Part shown: piece by piece, positions 8,281 to 15,645 of the stretch
How the letters are laid out: each line of letters starts with the position of its first letter
Numbering within the stretch: position 1 is the stretch's first letter
NCBI GenBank assembly: GCA_900766195.1
Contig: CAAFUN010000021.1
Location: 1-27,381 of the forward strand
Length of the DNA: 27,381 nt
DNA from: an uncultured Bacteroides sp.
Lineage (GTDB): Bacteria > Bacteroidota > Bacteroidia > Bacteroidales > Bacteroidaceae
Direction: 5' to 3'
Notes under the pieces: generated by a model
The model's database searches: none
Seen by the model: the letters and a program-made list of their open reading frames with translations, nothing else
What the model was told of the DNA's origin: nothing
Program-made: the position numbers and the translations under genes

Positions 8281-8368
8281 AGTATACGACTGAATAGGGA
8301 TGAGTATACGAGTGAATGCCATTGAGTATAGGACTGATTTAGGATGAAGTCCGGACTGAATTTACATC
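8281..8368. repeat. Four degenerate 22-bp tandem repeats
   Basis: Four units, each exactly 22 bp, start at 8281, 8303, 8325 and 8347. The first three begin AGTATACG, AGTATACG and AGTATAGG, and the fourth AAGTCCGG. All share an ACTGAA/AGTGAA/ACTGAT core at unit positions 9-14 and end in -GATG, -ATTG, -GATG and -CATC. Units 1 and 3 are closest to each other. The period is not a multiple of three, so the repeat is not coding, and there are no spacers, so it is not a CRISPR array. Confidence 0.8.
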
Positions 8369-8390
8369 ACTCTTAAAACTGTACGCAAAG

Positions 8391-8427
8391 TTGCTATTAC
8401 ACTCCAAAAAATGTAAATATATAGCAA
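8391..8427. other. Imperfect hairpin after the tandem repeat
   Basis: TTGCTAT (8391-8397) pairs with ATAGCAA (8421-8427). TACA (8398-8401) then pairs with TGTA (8412-8415), leaving a 4-nt bulge and a 10-nt loop. It lies 22 bp past the tandem repeat. Function is unknown, and it could be chance in AT-rich DNA. Confidence 0.4.
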
Positions 8428-9315
8428 TGGTAAGCTATTTTAATTATTTCAGATAAATACAGGCAATATATTAGTATTACCAAATTTTGCTCAATTAATA
8501 GCATTGATCTTTCCTCTACCTGCAATTTTTTCATGATGTGTTTGCAAAGGCTCTATTGTAGTGATTACTGTCACAAATAGGATAAAAACCCCAAAATAGC
8601 TTGTTTTAATTTTTTAGAGTGTTGTGATAATATGTCAAAATAGGGCTTATCTTATTGAAATGCAGTATAATAGCTCTAAATTTATCTCCTTAGAATTCAT
8701 TTTTTTATTTTGTCTGTCCATTCATACGCTTTTTCTTTAATAATTTGTCATTAGGGATGGTGGTCGGATAATTTTTACTACTTCTTATTCTCTCTTGTCA
8801 TAATATATTGGGTAGACAGTAGTCGTTTCCAATTGTAATGTCTGTTAGCAACAGTACAGATAGTTGCATATCAAACAACTGATTTTTCATTTGTAATACT
8901 ACAGATTGAATGAATAAATACATAAGTAATATAGTGACATTGCTGTATTTTCAATTGTTATTATTTCTATTGTAAATAGATGTGCATTACAATGTAAAAT
9001 GGGATTATTACAATTATGTATTATATGAGATAACTATATCTTATACTATTTATATAATACTAATTTCCAATATGATATGCCATATTATATCAAGTTTATA
9101 TATATTATTGTATAATATTGCTGATAACTTATGTGATATACTTAGTATATACACTATTATATATAATTTATTATATTGTATATCAGTTTATTATATAATT
9201 TATTTCAAGTATATTATAAGTTGTATATGTGTGATATTACGATTGTATTATTTATAAATATCACTAATGAAAAATATCCGTTTACTTATGTAATATGATA
9301 TAATTACAAAAATAA

Positions 9316-9347
9316 TTTGCATATGTGAATTCTTGTTTTTACATTTG
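9316..9347 (+). promoter_or_regulatory. Promoter of the XRE regulator
   Basis: TTTG at 9316-9319 and TACATTTG at 9340-9347 are separated by 20 bp, a near-ideal Bacteroides promoter. It ends 45 bp before the ATG at 9393. Confidence 0.8.
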
Positions 9348-9392
9348 TGAAATTTTAGAAGAAGGTATTTATTTTATAAATGTAATCATCCC

Positions 9393-9878
9393 ATGGGCAT
9401 TAAGGAGAGATTTAAAATGGTAATGGATCGCGAACAGCTTACAGCCGGAGCTTTTGCAGAGAGTATTGGTGTAGCTCAAGCTACAATATCGCATATACTG
9501 GGTCCTCGTAACAAATATCCGAGCACCGAGGTTATATTACGCTTACGTCAACGATATACAGACATTAATCTGGAGTGGCTATTGACAGGAGAAGGTAGTA
9601 TGAGTAATAATAACTTGAATTATACTGAAAACAGAAATTCAAAGGAAACAAATGAAGATTTGGACTATCCTTTATTTGCCGAGAATGTGGTAGATACGCC
9701 TAAAGCACCGACTATTTCTGAAAATCGCAAGGAAATGGCATCAGAAACCTCCAAAACACTATATAAAGAGCCTGTAAAACAGGAGATTATATATAAAGAA
9801 AGACCGTCTAAGAAAATAACCGAAATACGTCTTTTCTTTGATGATAATACGTATGAGATCTTTAAACCGGAAAAATAG
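9393..9878 (+). CDS. XRE-type helix-turn-helix regulator with a conserved C-terminal tail
   Basis: This 161-residue protein has an N-terminal XRE/Cro-like DNA-binding domain at about residues 3-66. The helix-turn-helix is visible in GAFAESIGVAQATISHILG, followed by YPSTEVILRLRQRYTDINLEWLLTGEG, a typical end of this domain in Bacteroidota. The middle (about 70-125) is polar and probably unstructured. The last 25 residues (KKITEIRLFFDDNTYEIF) look like a compact conserved tail, perhaps for oligomerisation. It is a single-gene unit with its own strong promoter and lies just ahead of the pyrK promoter. Whether it controls itself, pyrKD or something else cannot be told. I do not recognise a named gene. 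Confidence 0.85.
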   Translation: MGIKERFKMVMDREQLTAGAFAESIGVAQATISHILGPRNKYPSTEVILRLRQRYTDINLEWLLTGEGSMSNNNLNYTENRNSKETNEDLDYPLFAENVVDTPKAPTISENRKEMASETSKTLYKEPVKQEIIYKERPSKKITEIRLFFDDNTYEIFKPEK

Positions 9879-9886
9879 TACACTCA

Positions 9887-9918
9887 TTTATATCTTAGCG
9901 TAATTTCATGTATCTTTG
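9887..9918 (+). promoter_or_regulatory. Promoter of pyrK-pyrD
   Basis: TTTA at 9887-9890 and TATCTTTG at 9911-9918 are separated by 20 bp, giving a perfect -7 box and a one-mismatch -33 box. The -7 box ends 29 bp before the pyrK ATG at 9948. The G at 9918 also begins a false GTG start. Confidence 0.78.
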
Positions 9919-9947
9919 TGCCCCAAAGAAACTTCCTCAACTATAAG

Positions 9948-10718
9948 ATGAAAAAATACATTGCAGATCTGACGGTAACGCAAAACACCAGGTTGAATGA
10001 CAATTATGTGTTGCTTAAACTGACGCAGCCGTCACCGCTTCCGGACATGCTCCCCGGTCAATTTGCGGAGCTACGTGTCGATAACTCCCCAAATACGTTT
10101 TTACGGCGTCCTATATCTATTAATTATATAGATAAACAACAGAATGAAGTATGGTTTCTCATTCAAGTGATTGGGGACGGAACCAGACAGCTGGCTCAGG
10201 CTAATTCCGGTGATATGATCAATGTTATACTTCCGCTGGGAAATAGCTTTAGCATGCCTCAAAATGCCTCAGAGAAGGTCTTATTAGTAGGTGGTGGTGT
10301 TGGAACTGCCCCTATGCTTTATTTGGGAGAGCAACTTGCTCTAAATGGATGGAAGCCAAGCTTCCTATTGGGTGCAAGAAGCCGGAAAGATTTGCTACAG
10401 CTTGATCTATTTGCCAAATATGGCGATGTGTATACCACTACTGAAGATGGCAGTCATGGCGAAAAAGGCTATGTCACTCAACATTCCATCTTGAATAAGG
10501 TGAATTTTAGCCGTATTTATACTTGTGGCCCTAAGCCCATGATGATGGCTGTGGCCGGATATGCCAAAACTAAAGGTATCACCTGTGAGGTCTCACTGGA
10601 GAATACAATGGCCTGCGGTATAGGGGCTTGCTTATGCTGTGTAGAAAATACTACGGAAGGGCATTTGTGTGTATGTAAAGATGGTCCAATTTTCAATATA
10701 GACAAATTATTATGGTAG
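9948..10718 (+). CDS. pyrK: Dihydroorotate dehydrogenase B, electron-transfer subunit
   Basis: This 256-residue subunit passes electrons between the PyrD active site and NAD through FAD and a [2Fe-2S] cluster. The FAD-binding motif RRPIS is at 53-57, the nucleotide-binding loop GGGVGTAP at 115-122 and the CGP motif at 193-195. The cluster cysteines follow the C-x4-C-x2-C pattern at C223, C228 and C231, plus a fourth downstream, most likely C243. The extra cysteines C230 and C241 are nearby. I chose the ATG at 9948; the in-frame GTG at 9918 overlaps the promoter -7 box. pyrD begins 7 bp before this stop codon, so the two subunits are translationally coupled. Confidence 0.94.
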   Translation: MKKYIADLTVTQNTRLNDNYVLLKLTQPSPLPDMLPGQFAELRVDNSPNTFLRRPISINYIDKQQNEVWFLIQVIGDGTRQLAQANSGDMINVILPLGNSFSMPQNASEKVLLVGGGVGTAPMLYLGEQLALNGWKPSFLLGARSRKDLLQLDLFAKYGDVYTTTEDGSHGEKGYVTQHSILNKVNFSRIYTCGPKPMMMAVAGYAKTKGITCEVSLENTMACGIGACLCCVENTTEGHLCVCKDGPIFNIDKLLW

Positions 10719-11623
10719 ACTTAAGTGTAAATATTGGAGAATTACAATTGAAGAATCCGGTAATGACGGCTTCTGGAACGTTTGGTTATGGTGAGGAGTT
10801 TGAAGATTTCATTGATATAGCGCGAATAGGTGGTATAATTGTAAAGGGAACTACTCTTCACAAACGTGAAGGGAATCCTTATCCACGTATGGCAGAAACT
10901 CCTTCGGGCATGTTAAACGCTGTAGGACTGCAGAATAAGGGAGTGAAATACTTCGCAGAACACATTTATCCGTGTATAAAAGACGTTGATACCAATATAA
11001 TTGTAAATGTATCGGGGTCTGCCATTGATGATTATGTAAAAACAGCTGAAATCATTAACGAACTTGACAAAATTTCTGCTATAGAGCTTAACATCTCTTG
11101 CCCTAATGTAAAGCAAGGAGGAATGGCATTTGGCATTTCAGCTCAGGGAGCCGAAGAAGTGGTAAAAGCTGTTCGTTCGGTATATAAAAAGAGCCTAATG
11201 GTTAAGCTGTCTCCTAATGTTACCGATATTACAGAAATTGCTCGTGCAGTTGAAAGTGCCGGTGCAGATAGCATATCTTTGATCAATACCCTATTGGGAA
11301 TGGCTGTAGATGCCGAACGTAGACGTCCGGTGCTTTCTACAATAACAGGAGGTTTGTCGGGCCCTGCTGTAAAACCGATTGCATTAAGAATGGTATGGCA
11401 AGTTGCCCAATCAGTAAAAGTTCCTGTCATTGGGATGGGTGGTATAATGAATTGGAAAGATGCTGTAGAATTTATACTGGCAGGTGCTTCTGCCGTCCAG
11501 ATCGGCACTGCCAATTTCATTGATCCGGCTGTTACCGTAAAAGTGATAGATGGAATTGAAGCTTATATAAAAAGGCATGGCTTTAGCTCTGTCAAGGAAA
11601 TCATCGGTGCGCTTGAGGTATAA
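10712..11623 (+). CDS. pyrD: Dihydroorotate dehydrogenase B, catalytic subunit
   Basis: This 303-residue FMN enzyme oxidises dihydroorotate to orotate, the fourth step of pyrimidine synthesis. It is a class 1B enzyme: the active-site base is Cys130 in NISCPNV, and it is paired with PyrK. Other family signatures are VMTASGTFGYGEEF near the N terminus, KGTTLHKREGNPYPR (46-60) in the FMN/substrate loop, and the FMN phosphate-binding segments MGGIMNWKDA and AVQIGTANF near the C terminus. The start is the ATG in ATGGTAG, which overlaps the pyrK stop. A bidirectional terminator separates it from the convergent trmD gene. Confidence 0.96.
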   Translation: MVDLSVNIGELQLKNPVMTASGTFGYGEEFEDFIDIARIGGIIVKGTTLHKREGNPYPRMAETPSGMLNAVGLQNKGVKYFAEHIYPCIKDVDTNIIVNVSGSAIDDYVKTAEIINELDKISAIELNISCPNVKQGGMAFGISAQGAEEVVKAVRSVYKKSLMVKLSPNVTDITEIARAVESAGADSISLINTLLGMAVDAERRRPVLSTITGGLSGPAVKPIALRMVWQVAQSVKVPVIGMGGIMNWKDAVEFILAGASAVQIGTANFIDPAVTVKVIDGIEAYIKRHGFSSVKEIIGALEV

Positions 11624-11661
11624 CGAAAAACAAAGGTATATCATTCGCATCTATTTTATAT

Positions 11662-11697
11662 AAAAAATGACATCTTTATTAGATGCCATTTTTTTAT
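11662..11697. terminator. Bidirectional terminator between pyrD and trmD
   Basis: The arm AAAATGaCATCT pairs with AGATGcCATTTT around the loop TTATT (11676-11680), with one mismatch. An A-run lies on the left and a T-run on the right, so it can act on pyrD (+) and on trmD (-). Confidence 0.85.
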
Positions 11698-11736
11698 TTC
11701 TCAACAAAAATAGGGAAACCCCAATTATATCATATC

Positions 11737-12414
11737 TTATTTGTTTAATAAGTCGGGACGCAACATTTTTGTTCGTTCCATTGACTGCTGCAATTCCCAT
11801 TCCTTAATTTTAGCTTCGTGACCTGATAGTAAAATATCCGGAACTTTCCATCCATTGTATTCAGCCGGCCGAGTATATACAGGTGCAGCCAACAGATTAT
11901 CTTGAAATGAATCAGATAATGCTGACTGTTCATCAGATATCACTCCGGGAATAATCCGTACTATTGCATCAGACATAACGGCAGCAGCCAGCTCGCCTCC
12001 GGTTAACACATAATCACCAATACTCACTTCTTTAGTGATGAGGTGTTCTCTGATGCGATAGTCAATGCCTTTAAAGTGTCCGCATAGAATAATCAAATTA
12101 CTGGCCAACGATAAAGAATTGGCCATTGGCTGGTCAAATTGCTCCCCATCGGGAGTCGTGAAAATAACTTCATCATAGTCTCTTTCCGCCTTAAGCGAGT
12201 TGATGCATCGTTCTATTGGCTCTATTTTCATCACCATACCGGCAAAGCCTCCAAAGGGATAATCATCAACCCGTCGGTACTTATCGTTGGTGTAATCTCT
12301 CAAATTGTGAATATGAATGTCTGCAAGCCCTTTGTTTTGAGCTCGCTGCATGATGGAACAATTAAAGAAGCCTTCAATCATTTCCGGTAATACTGTGATA
12401 ATATCAATGCGCAT
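11737..12414 (-). CDS. trmD: tRNA (guanine-N1-)-methyltransferase
   Basis: This 225-residue SPOUT-family enzyme methylates G37 of tRNAs next to the anticodon, using S-adenosylmethionine, and so prevents frameshifting. The trefoil-knot motifs are clear: ILCGHFKGIDYRI at about 109-121 and SIGDYVLTGGE at 131-141. The likely catalytic Asp is D168 in SDSFQDNLL, and the C-terminal tRNA-binding part has YTRPAEYNGWKVPDILLSG. An in-frame start exists at 12471, but it would add residues that the family lacks and would overlap both promoter boxes, so I chose the ATG at 12414, which gives MRIDIITVLPEM. It is divergent from ligA and convergent with pyrD. Confidence 0.95.
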   Translation of the reverse strand: MRIDIITVLPEMIEGFFNCSIMQRAQNKGLADIHIHNLRDYTNDKYRRVDDYPFGGFAGMVMKIEPIERCINSLKAERDYDEVIFTTPDGEQFDQPMANSLSLASNLIILCGHFKGIDYRIREHLITKEVSIGDYVLTGGELAAAVMSDAIVRIIPGVISDEQSALSDSFQDNLLAAPVYTRPAEYNGWKVPDILLSGHEAKIKEWELQQSMERTKMLRPDLLNK

Positions 12415-12431
12415 GTTGCCTTTATTTTTGG

Positions 12432-12439
12432 CAAAAATA
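12432..12439 (-). promoter_or_regulatory. -7 box of trmD
   Basis: On the minus strand this reads TATTTTTG, a match to TAnnTTTG, 17 bp before the trmD ATG. No good -33 box is seen. It forms a perfect inverted repeat with the ligA -7 box. Confidence 0.65.
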
Positions 12440-12460
12440 CGAATATTCGGGGATAAACCG

Positions 12461-12468
12461 TATTTTTG
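12461..12468 (+). promoter_or_regulatory. -7 box of ligA
   Basis: TATTTTTG matches TAnnTTTG and ends 23 bp before the ligA ATG at 12492. No good -33 box is seen. With the opposing trmD box it forms the arms GCAAAAATACG (12431-12441) and CGTATTTTTGC (12459-12469). Confidence 0.65.
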
Positions 12469-12491
12469 CATTCAAACAATCTGCAATTCGT

Positions 12492-14492
12492 ATGACTGCA
12501 AAAGAAAGAATAGACTGGCTTCGTTCCGAATTACATCGGCACAATTATAATTATTACGTGTTGGATAATCCGGAAATCTCTGATAAAGAGTTTGATGACT
12601 TGATGCACGAACTTCAAAAGCTGGAACATGATCATCCCGAATACCAGGATGAAAATTCTCCGACTATGCGTGTGGGAAGTGATCTGAACAAAAACTTCGT
12701 GCAAATAGCGCACAAATATCCTATGTTGTCATTGGGTAATACGTATTCGGAGAGTGAGGTTACCGACTTTTATGATCGGGTGCAAAAGTCGCTGAATGAA
12801 GATTTTGAGATTTGTGCAGAGTTGAAATTTGACGGAACTTCCATATCACTGACTTACGAAGATGGCAAGCTTGTTCGCGCCGTGACACGCGGAGATGGTG
12901 AGAAAGGTGATGATGTGACAGATAACGTTAAGACCATTCGGAGCATTCCTCTTGTGTTGCATGCAGGTAATTATCCCCAATCTTTTGAGATCAGAGGAGA
13001 GATATTAATGCCTTGGACGGTTTTTGAGGAATTGAATAATGAAAAGGAAGCGCGTGAAGAGTCTTTATTTGCCAATCCTCGTAATGCGGCTTCAGGAACC
13101 TTAAAACTACAGAATTCAGCCATTGTGGCTACTCGTAAACTAGATGCATATTTATATTATTTGCTTGGCGAGAACCTGCCTCATGACGGACATTATGAAA
13201 ATCTGCAAGAAGCAGGCAGATGGGGATTTAAAATCTCTAAGCACATGAAGAAGTGCAAAAGCCTATCGGAGATTTTCGACTATATACGGTATTGGGATAT
13301 TGAGCGAAAAAATCTGCCTGTTGCTACTGATGGGATTGTATTAAAAGTAAATAGTCTACGCCAACAAAGAAATTTGGGATATACGGCAAAATCACCTCGC
13401 TGGGCTATTGCCTATAAATTTCAGGCAGAGAGAGCATTGACTCGACTCAACAAGGTGACCTATCAAGTGGGCCGAACAGGCGCTATTACCCCTGTAGCCA
13501 ATTTAAATCCCGTACAACTATCGGGGACAGTGGTCAAACGGGCTTCACTACATAATGCCGATATTATAGAAAGTCTTGATCTGCACATAGGAGATATGGT
13601 TTATGTGGAGAAAGGAGGAGAAATTATACCTAAAATTACAGGGGTGGACAAAGCTCAAAGAGGCATGTTACTTGGAGAGAAAGTGAAATTCATCACTACT
13701 TGTCCCGCCTGTGGAAGCCGACTAATTCGCTATGAAGGTGAAGCAGCACACTATTGTCCGAATGAGACAAGCTGTCCTCCGCAAATAAAGGGGAAGATAG
13801 AACATTTCATTAGTAGAAAGGCGATGAATATTGATGGCCTTGGTCCGGAAACGGTTGACTTGTTCTATGCCTCCAAATTAATAAATAATGCAGCAGATCT
13901 TTATTCGCTAACTGTTGATGACATAAAAGGTCTGGAAAGAATGGGCGATAAATCGGCCGAGAATATCATAAATGGTATAACCAAGAGTAAGGAAGTACCC
14001 TTTGAGCGTGTTCTTTTCGCACTAGGCATTCGTTTTGTAGGAGAAACAGTGGCCAAGAAGCTTTCCCGTTCGGTTAAAGATATTGATGAGCTTGAGAATT
14101 CTGATATGGAACAGCTAAAAAAGATCGATGAAATCGGCGATAAAATTGCTCAGAGTATCATTGCCTTTTTCTCGGCTCCAGCAAACAGAGAGTTGGTTGA
14201 ACGTTTTAAAACTATAGGACTACAACTCTGGCAGAAAGAGGAAGATAGAGTTGTTTTCTCGGATATCCTTGCCGGTAAAACGATTGTTATTAGCGGAGTA
14301 TTTGCTCATCACTCAAGAGATGAATACAAAACTTTAATTGAGAAGAATGGTGGAAAGAATTCCGGTAGTATTTCTGCTAAGACCAGTTTTATCCTGGCGG
14401 GTGATAATATGGGGCCTGCCAAATTGGAAAAAGCACAGAAATTAGGGATAAAAGTAATGAATGAGGAAGACTTTCTCAATCTTATCTCTTAA
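12492..14492 (+). CDS. ligA: NAD-dependent DNA ligase
   Basis: This 666-residue enzyme seals nicks in DNA during replication and repair, using NAD. The domain order is complete. The Ia domain is at the N terminus with the YYVLDNPEISDKEFD motif. The adenylation domain carries the active-site Lys112 in ELKFDGTS. An OB fold follows. The zinc finger has ligands C404, C407, C422 and C428. Next come helix-hairpin-helix repeats (for example FALGIRFVGETVAKKL and KKIDEIGDKIAQSI). The BRCT domain occupies about 588-666, beginning AGKTIVISGVF. Length is typical. The ATG at 12492 fits the family N terminus. dapA follows with its own promoter. Confidence 0.97.
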   Translation: MTAKERIDWLRSELHRHNYNYYVLDNPEISDKEFDDLMHELQKLEHDHPEYQDENSPTMRVGSDLNKNFVQIAHKYPMLSLGNTYSESEVTDFYDRVQKSLNEDFEICAELKFDGTSISLTYEDGKLVRAVTRGDGEKGDDVTDNVKTIRSIPLVLHAGNYPQSFEIRGEILMPWTVFEELNNEKEAREESLFANPRNAASGTLKLQNSAIVATRKLDAYLYYLLGENLPHDGHYENLQEAGRWGFKISKHMKKCKSLSEIFDYIRYWDIERKNLPVATDGIVLKVNSLRQQRNLGYTAKSPRWAIAYKFQAERALTRLNKVTYQVGRTGAITPVANLNPVQLSGTVVKRASLHNADIIESLDLHIGDMVYVEKGGEIIPKITGVDKAQRGMLLGEKVKFITTCPACGSRLIRYEGEAAHYCPNETSCPPQIKGKIEHFISRKAMNIDGLGPETVDLFYASKLINNAADLYSLTVDDIKGLERMGDKSAENIINGITKSKEVPFERVLFALGIRFVGETVAKKLSRSVKDIDELENSDMEQLKKIDEIGDKIAQSIIAFFSAPANRELVERFKTIGLQLWQKEEDRVVFSDILAGKTIVISGVFAHHSRDEYKTLIEKNGGKNSGSISAKTSFILAGDNMGPAKLEKAQKLGIKVMNEEDFLNLIS

Positions 14493-14526
14493 CGTTTTAA
14501 TGCTAATATCTTTTTTAAACGATATA

Positions 14527-14560
14527 TTTGCTGCAAAAGTCGAAAATATTCGTACTTTTG
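14527..14560 (+). promoter_or_regulatory. Promoter of dapA
   Basis: TTTG at 14527-14530 and TACTTTTG at 14553-14560 are separated by 22 bp. The -7 box ends 36 bp before the dapA ATG at 14597. Confidence 0.75.
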
Positions 14561-14596
14561 CCTGGCATTTAATTAGAGATTTCTTAAATAAAACTC

Positions 14597-15490
14597 ATGA
14601 TACAAGCAAGATTGAAAGGAATGGGGGTAGCACTGATTACTCCTTTCAAAGAAGATGAGAGCGTTGATTATGACGCACTGATGCGACTCGTTGATTATTT
14701 AATTCAAAATAACACCGATTTTTTGTGCGTTTTAGGTACAACGGCAGAAGCTGCAACACTGACAGAAGAAGAAAAAAAGAAAATAAAAAAACAAGTGATA
14801 GAGCGTGTAAATGGGCGCATACCTATTTTGCTTGGAGTAGGTGGAAATAACACCCGCGCTGTTGTTGATTCACTAAAAAATGACGATTTTACCGGAGTAG
14901 ATGCTATCCTCTCTGTAGTACCGTATTATAATAAGCCTTCACAAGAGGGAATCTATCAGCATTATAAAGCGATTTCAGAGGCAACAGACCTGCCTATTGT
15001 CCTCTATAATGTTCCAGGACGTACGGGTGTAAATATGACTGCTGAAACGACTCTGCGAATCGCCCGTGACTTTAAGAATGTTATAGCTGTTAAGGAGGCT
15101 TCGGGTGACATAAGCCAAATGGATGATATTATAAAGAATAAACCGGCTAATTTTGATGTTATATCAGGTGATGACGGTATTACCTTCCCACTTATAACAC
15201 TTGGTGCAGTAGGCATTATTTCTGTTATAGGTAATGCTTTCCCGCGTGAATTTAGTCGTATGGTACGATTGGCTTTACAAGGAGATTACCCCAATGCGCT
15301 TACCATTCACCATAAGTTTGCAGAACTCTTCAAACTCTTATTTGTAGACGGAAATCCAGCAGGTGTAAAAGCAATGTTGAATGTAATGGGAATGATAGAG
15401 AATAAACTGAGATTGCCCTTAGTACCTACCCGCATAACCACCTTTGAAGCAATGCGTAAGATTCTTAATGAACTGAATATTAAGTGCTAA
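14597..15490 (+). CDS. dapA: 4-hydroxy-tetrahydrodipicolinate synthase
   Basis: This 297-residue TIM-barrel enzyme condenses pyruvate with aspartate semialdehyde, the first committed step to diaminopimelate (for peptidoglycan) and lysine. The Schiff-base lysine is K166 in AVKEASG. The catalytic tyrosine is Y137 in YNVPGRTG, and the substrate-binding GTTAE motif is at 47-51. Length and start (MIQARLKGMGVALITPF) are typical. It has its own promoter after ligA, so it need not depend on ligA transcription, although no terminator lies between them. A strong bidirectional terminator follows. Confidence 0.95.
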   Translation: MIQARLKGMGVALITPFKEDESVDYDALMRLVDYLIQNNTDFLCVLGTTAEAATLTEEEKKKIKKQVIERVNGRIPILLGVGGNNTRAVVDSLKNDDFTGVDAILSVVPYYNKPSQEGIYQHYKAISEATDLPIVLYNVPGRTGVNMTAETTLRIARDFKNVIAVKEASGDISQMDDIIKNKPANFDVISGDDGITFPLITLGAVGIISVIGNAFPREFSRMVRLALQGDYPNALTIHHKFAELFKLLFVDGNPAGVKAMLNVMGMIENKLRLPLVPTRITTFEAMRKILNELNIKC

Positions 15491-15512
15491 ATCAATAAAA
15501 CGCTTTATATAC

Positions 15513-15546
15513 AAAAAAGACATCTGAATTTCAGATGTCTTTTTTT
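15513..15546. terminator. Bidirectional terminator between dapA and the tRNA-Arg genes
   Basis: AGACATCTGA (15518-15527) and TCAGATGTCT (15531-15540) form a perfect stem with a short loop. Six A lie on the left and at least six T on the right. It can stop dapA (+) and the convergent tRNA transcript (-). Confidence 0.9.
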
Positions 15547-15550
15547 GTTG

Positions 15551-15624
15551 TGACCGCGACAGGATTCAAACCTGTAACCGGCTGATCCGTAGTCAGCTAC
15601 TCTATTCAGTTGAGCTACGCGGCC
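15551..15624 (-). tRNA. tRNA-Arg(ACG), distal copy
   Basis: The reverse strand folds into a full 74-nt cloverleaf. The acceptor stem is GGCCGCG/CGCGGTC with discriminator A. The anticodon stem GCTGA/TCAGC holds the loop CTACGGA, so the anticodon is ACG (arginine CGN codons, with A34 probably edited to inosine). The T stem is ACAGG/CCTGT with loop TTTGAAT. CCA is not encoded. The sequence is identical to the copy at 15646-15719. By position the elbow pair is A19-U56 rather than the usual G19-C56. Confidence 0.95.
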
Positions 15625-15645
15625 AATCATTATTAAAATCAAAAG

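Larger units (their letters stand above)
7972..9315. other. Gene-poor AT-rich region between holA and the XRE regulator
   Basis: The holA to XRE gap is about 1.4 kb, and I see no credible protein-coding gene in it. It contains a hairpin (8246-8274), a 22-bp degenerate tandem repeat (8281-8368), a second hairpin (8391-8427) and a very AT-rich tract (about 8982-9290). The promoter of the XRE gene is at its right edge. The left third is less AT-rich than the right third. The region could be the remnant of a decayed gene or carry an unrecognised small RNA; the sequence does not decide this. Confidence 0.6.

Noticed and set aside
8137..8322. Possible 61-residue gene on the minus strand
   Set aside because: It overlaps the 22-bp tandem repeats and the hairpin, and the peptide shows no recognisable feature.
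8281..8368. CRISPR array
   Set aside because: The 22-bp units abut without spacers and are degenerate, and no cas genes are present.
8982..9257. Possible 91-residue Ile/Tyr-rich membrane protein
   Set aside because: The composition simply follows the TAT/ATA-rich DNA, there is no promoter box or ribosome site at the start, and no family resemblance. Kept only as a low-interest finding.
7972..9392. Replication origin in the AT-rich region
   Set aside because: I see no cluster of DnaA boxes (TTATCCACA-like) and no dnaA or dnaN nearby; AT-richness alone is not enough.
9918..9947. Earlier GTG start for pyrK
   Set aside because: Its first base is the last base of the TATCTTTG -7 box, and the extra residues are not typical of PyrK.
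12415..12471. Earlier start for trmD
   Set aside because: It would add 19 residues not found in the family and would include the trmD -7 box in the coding region.
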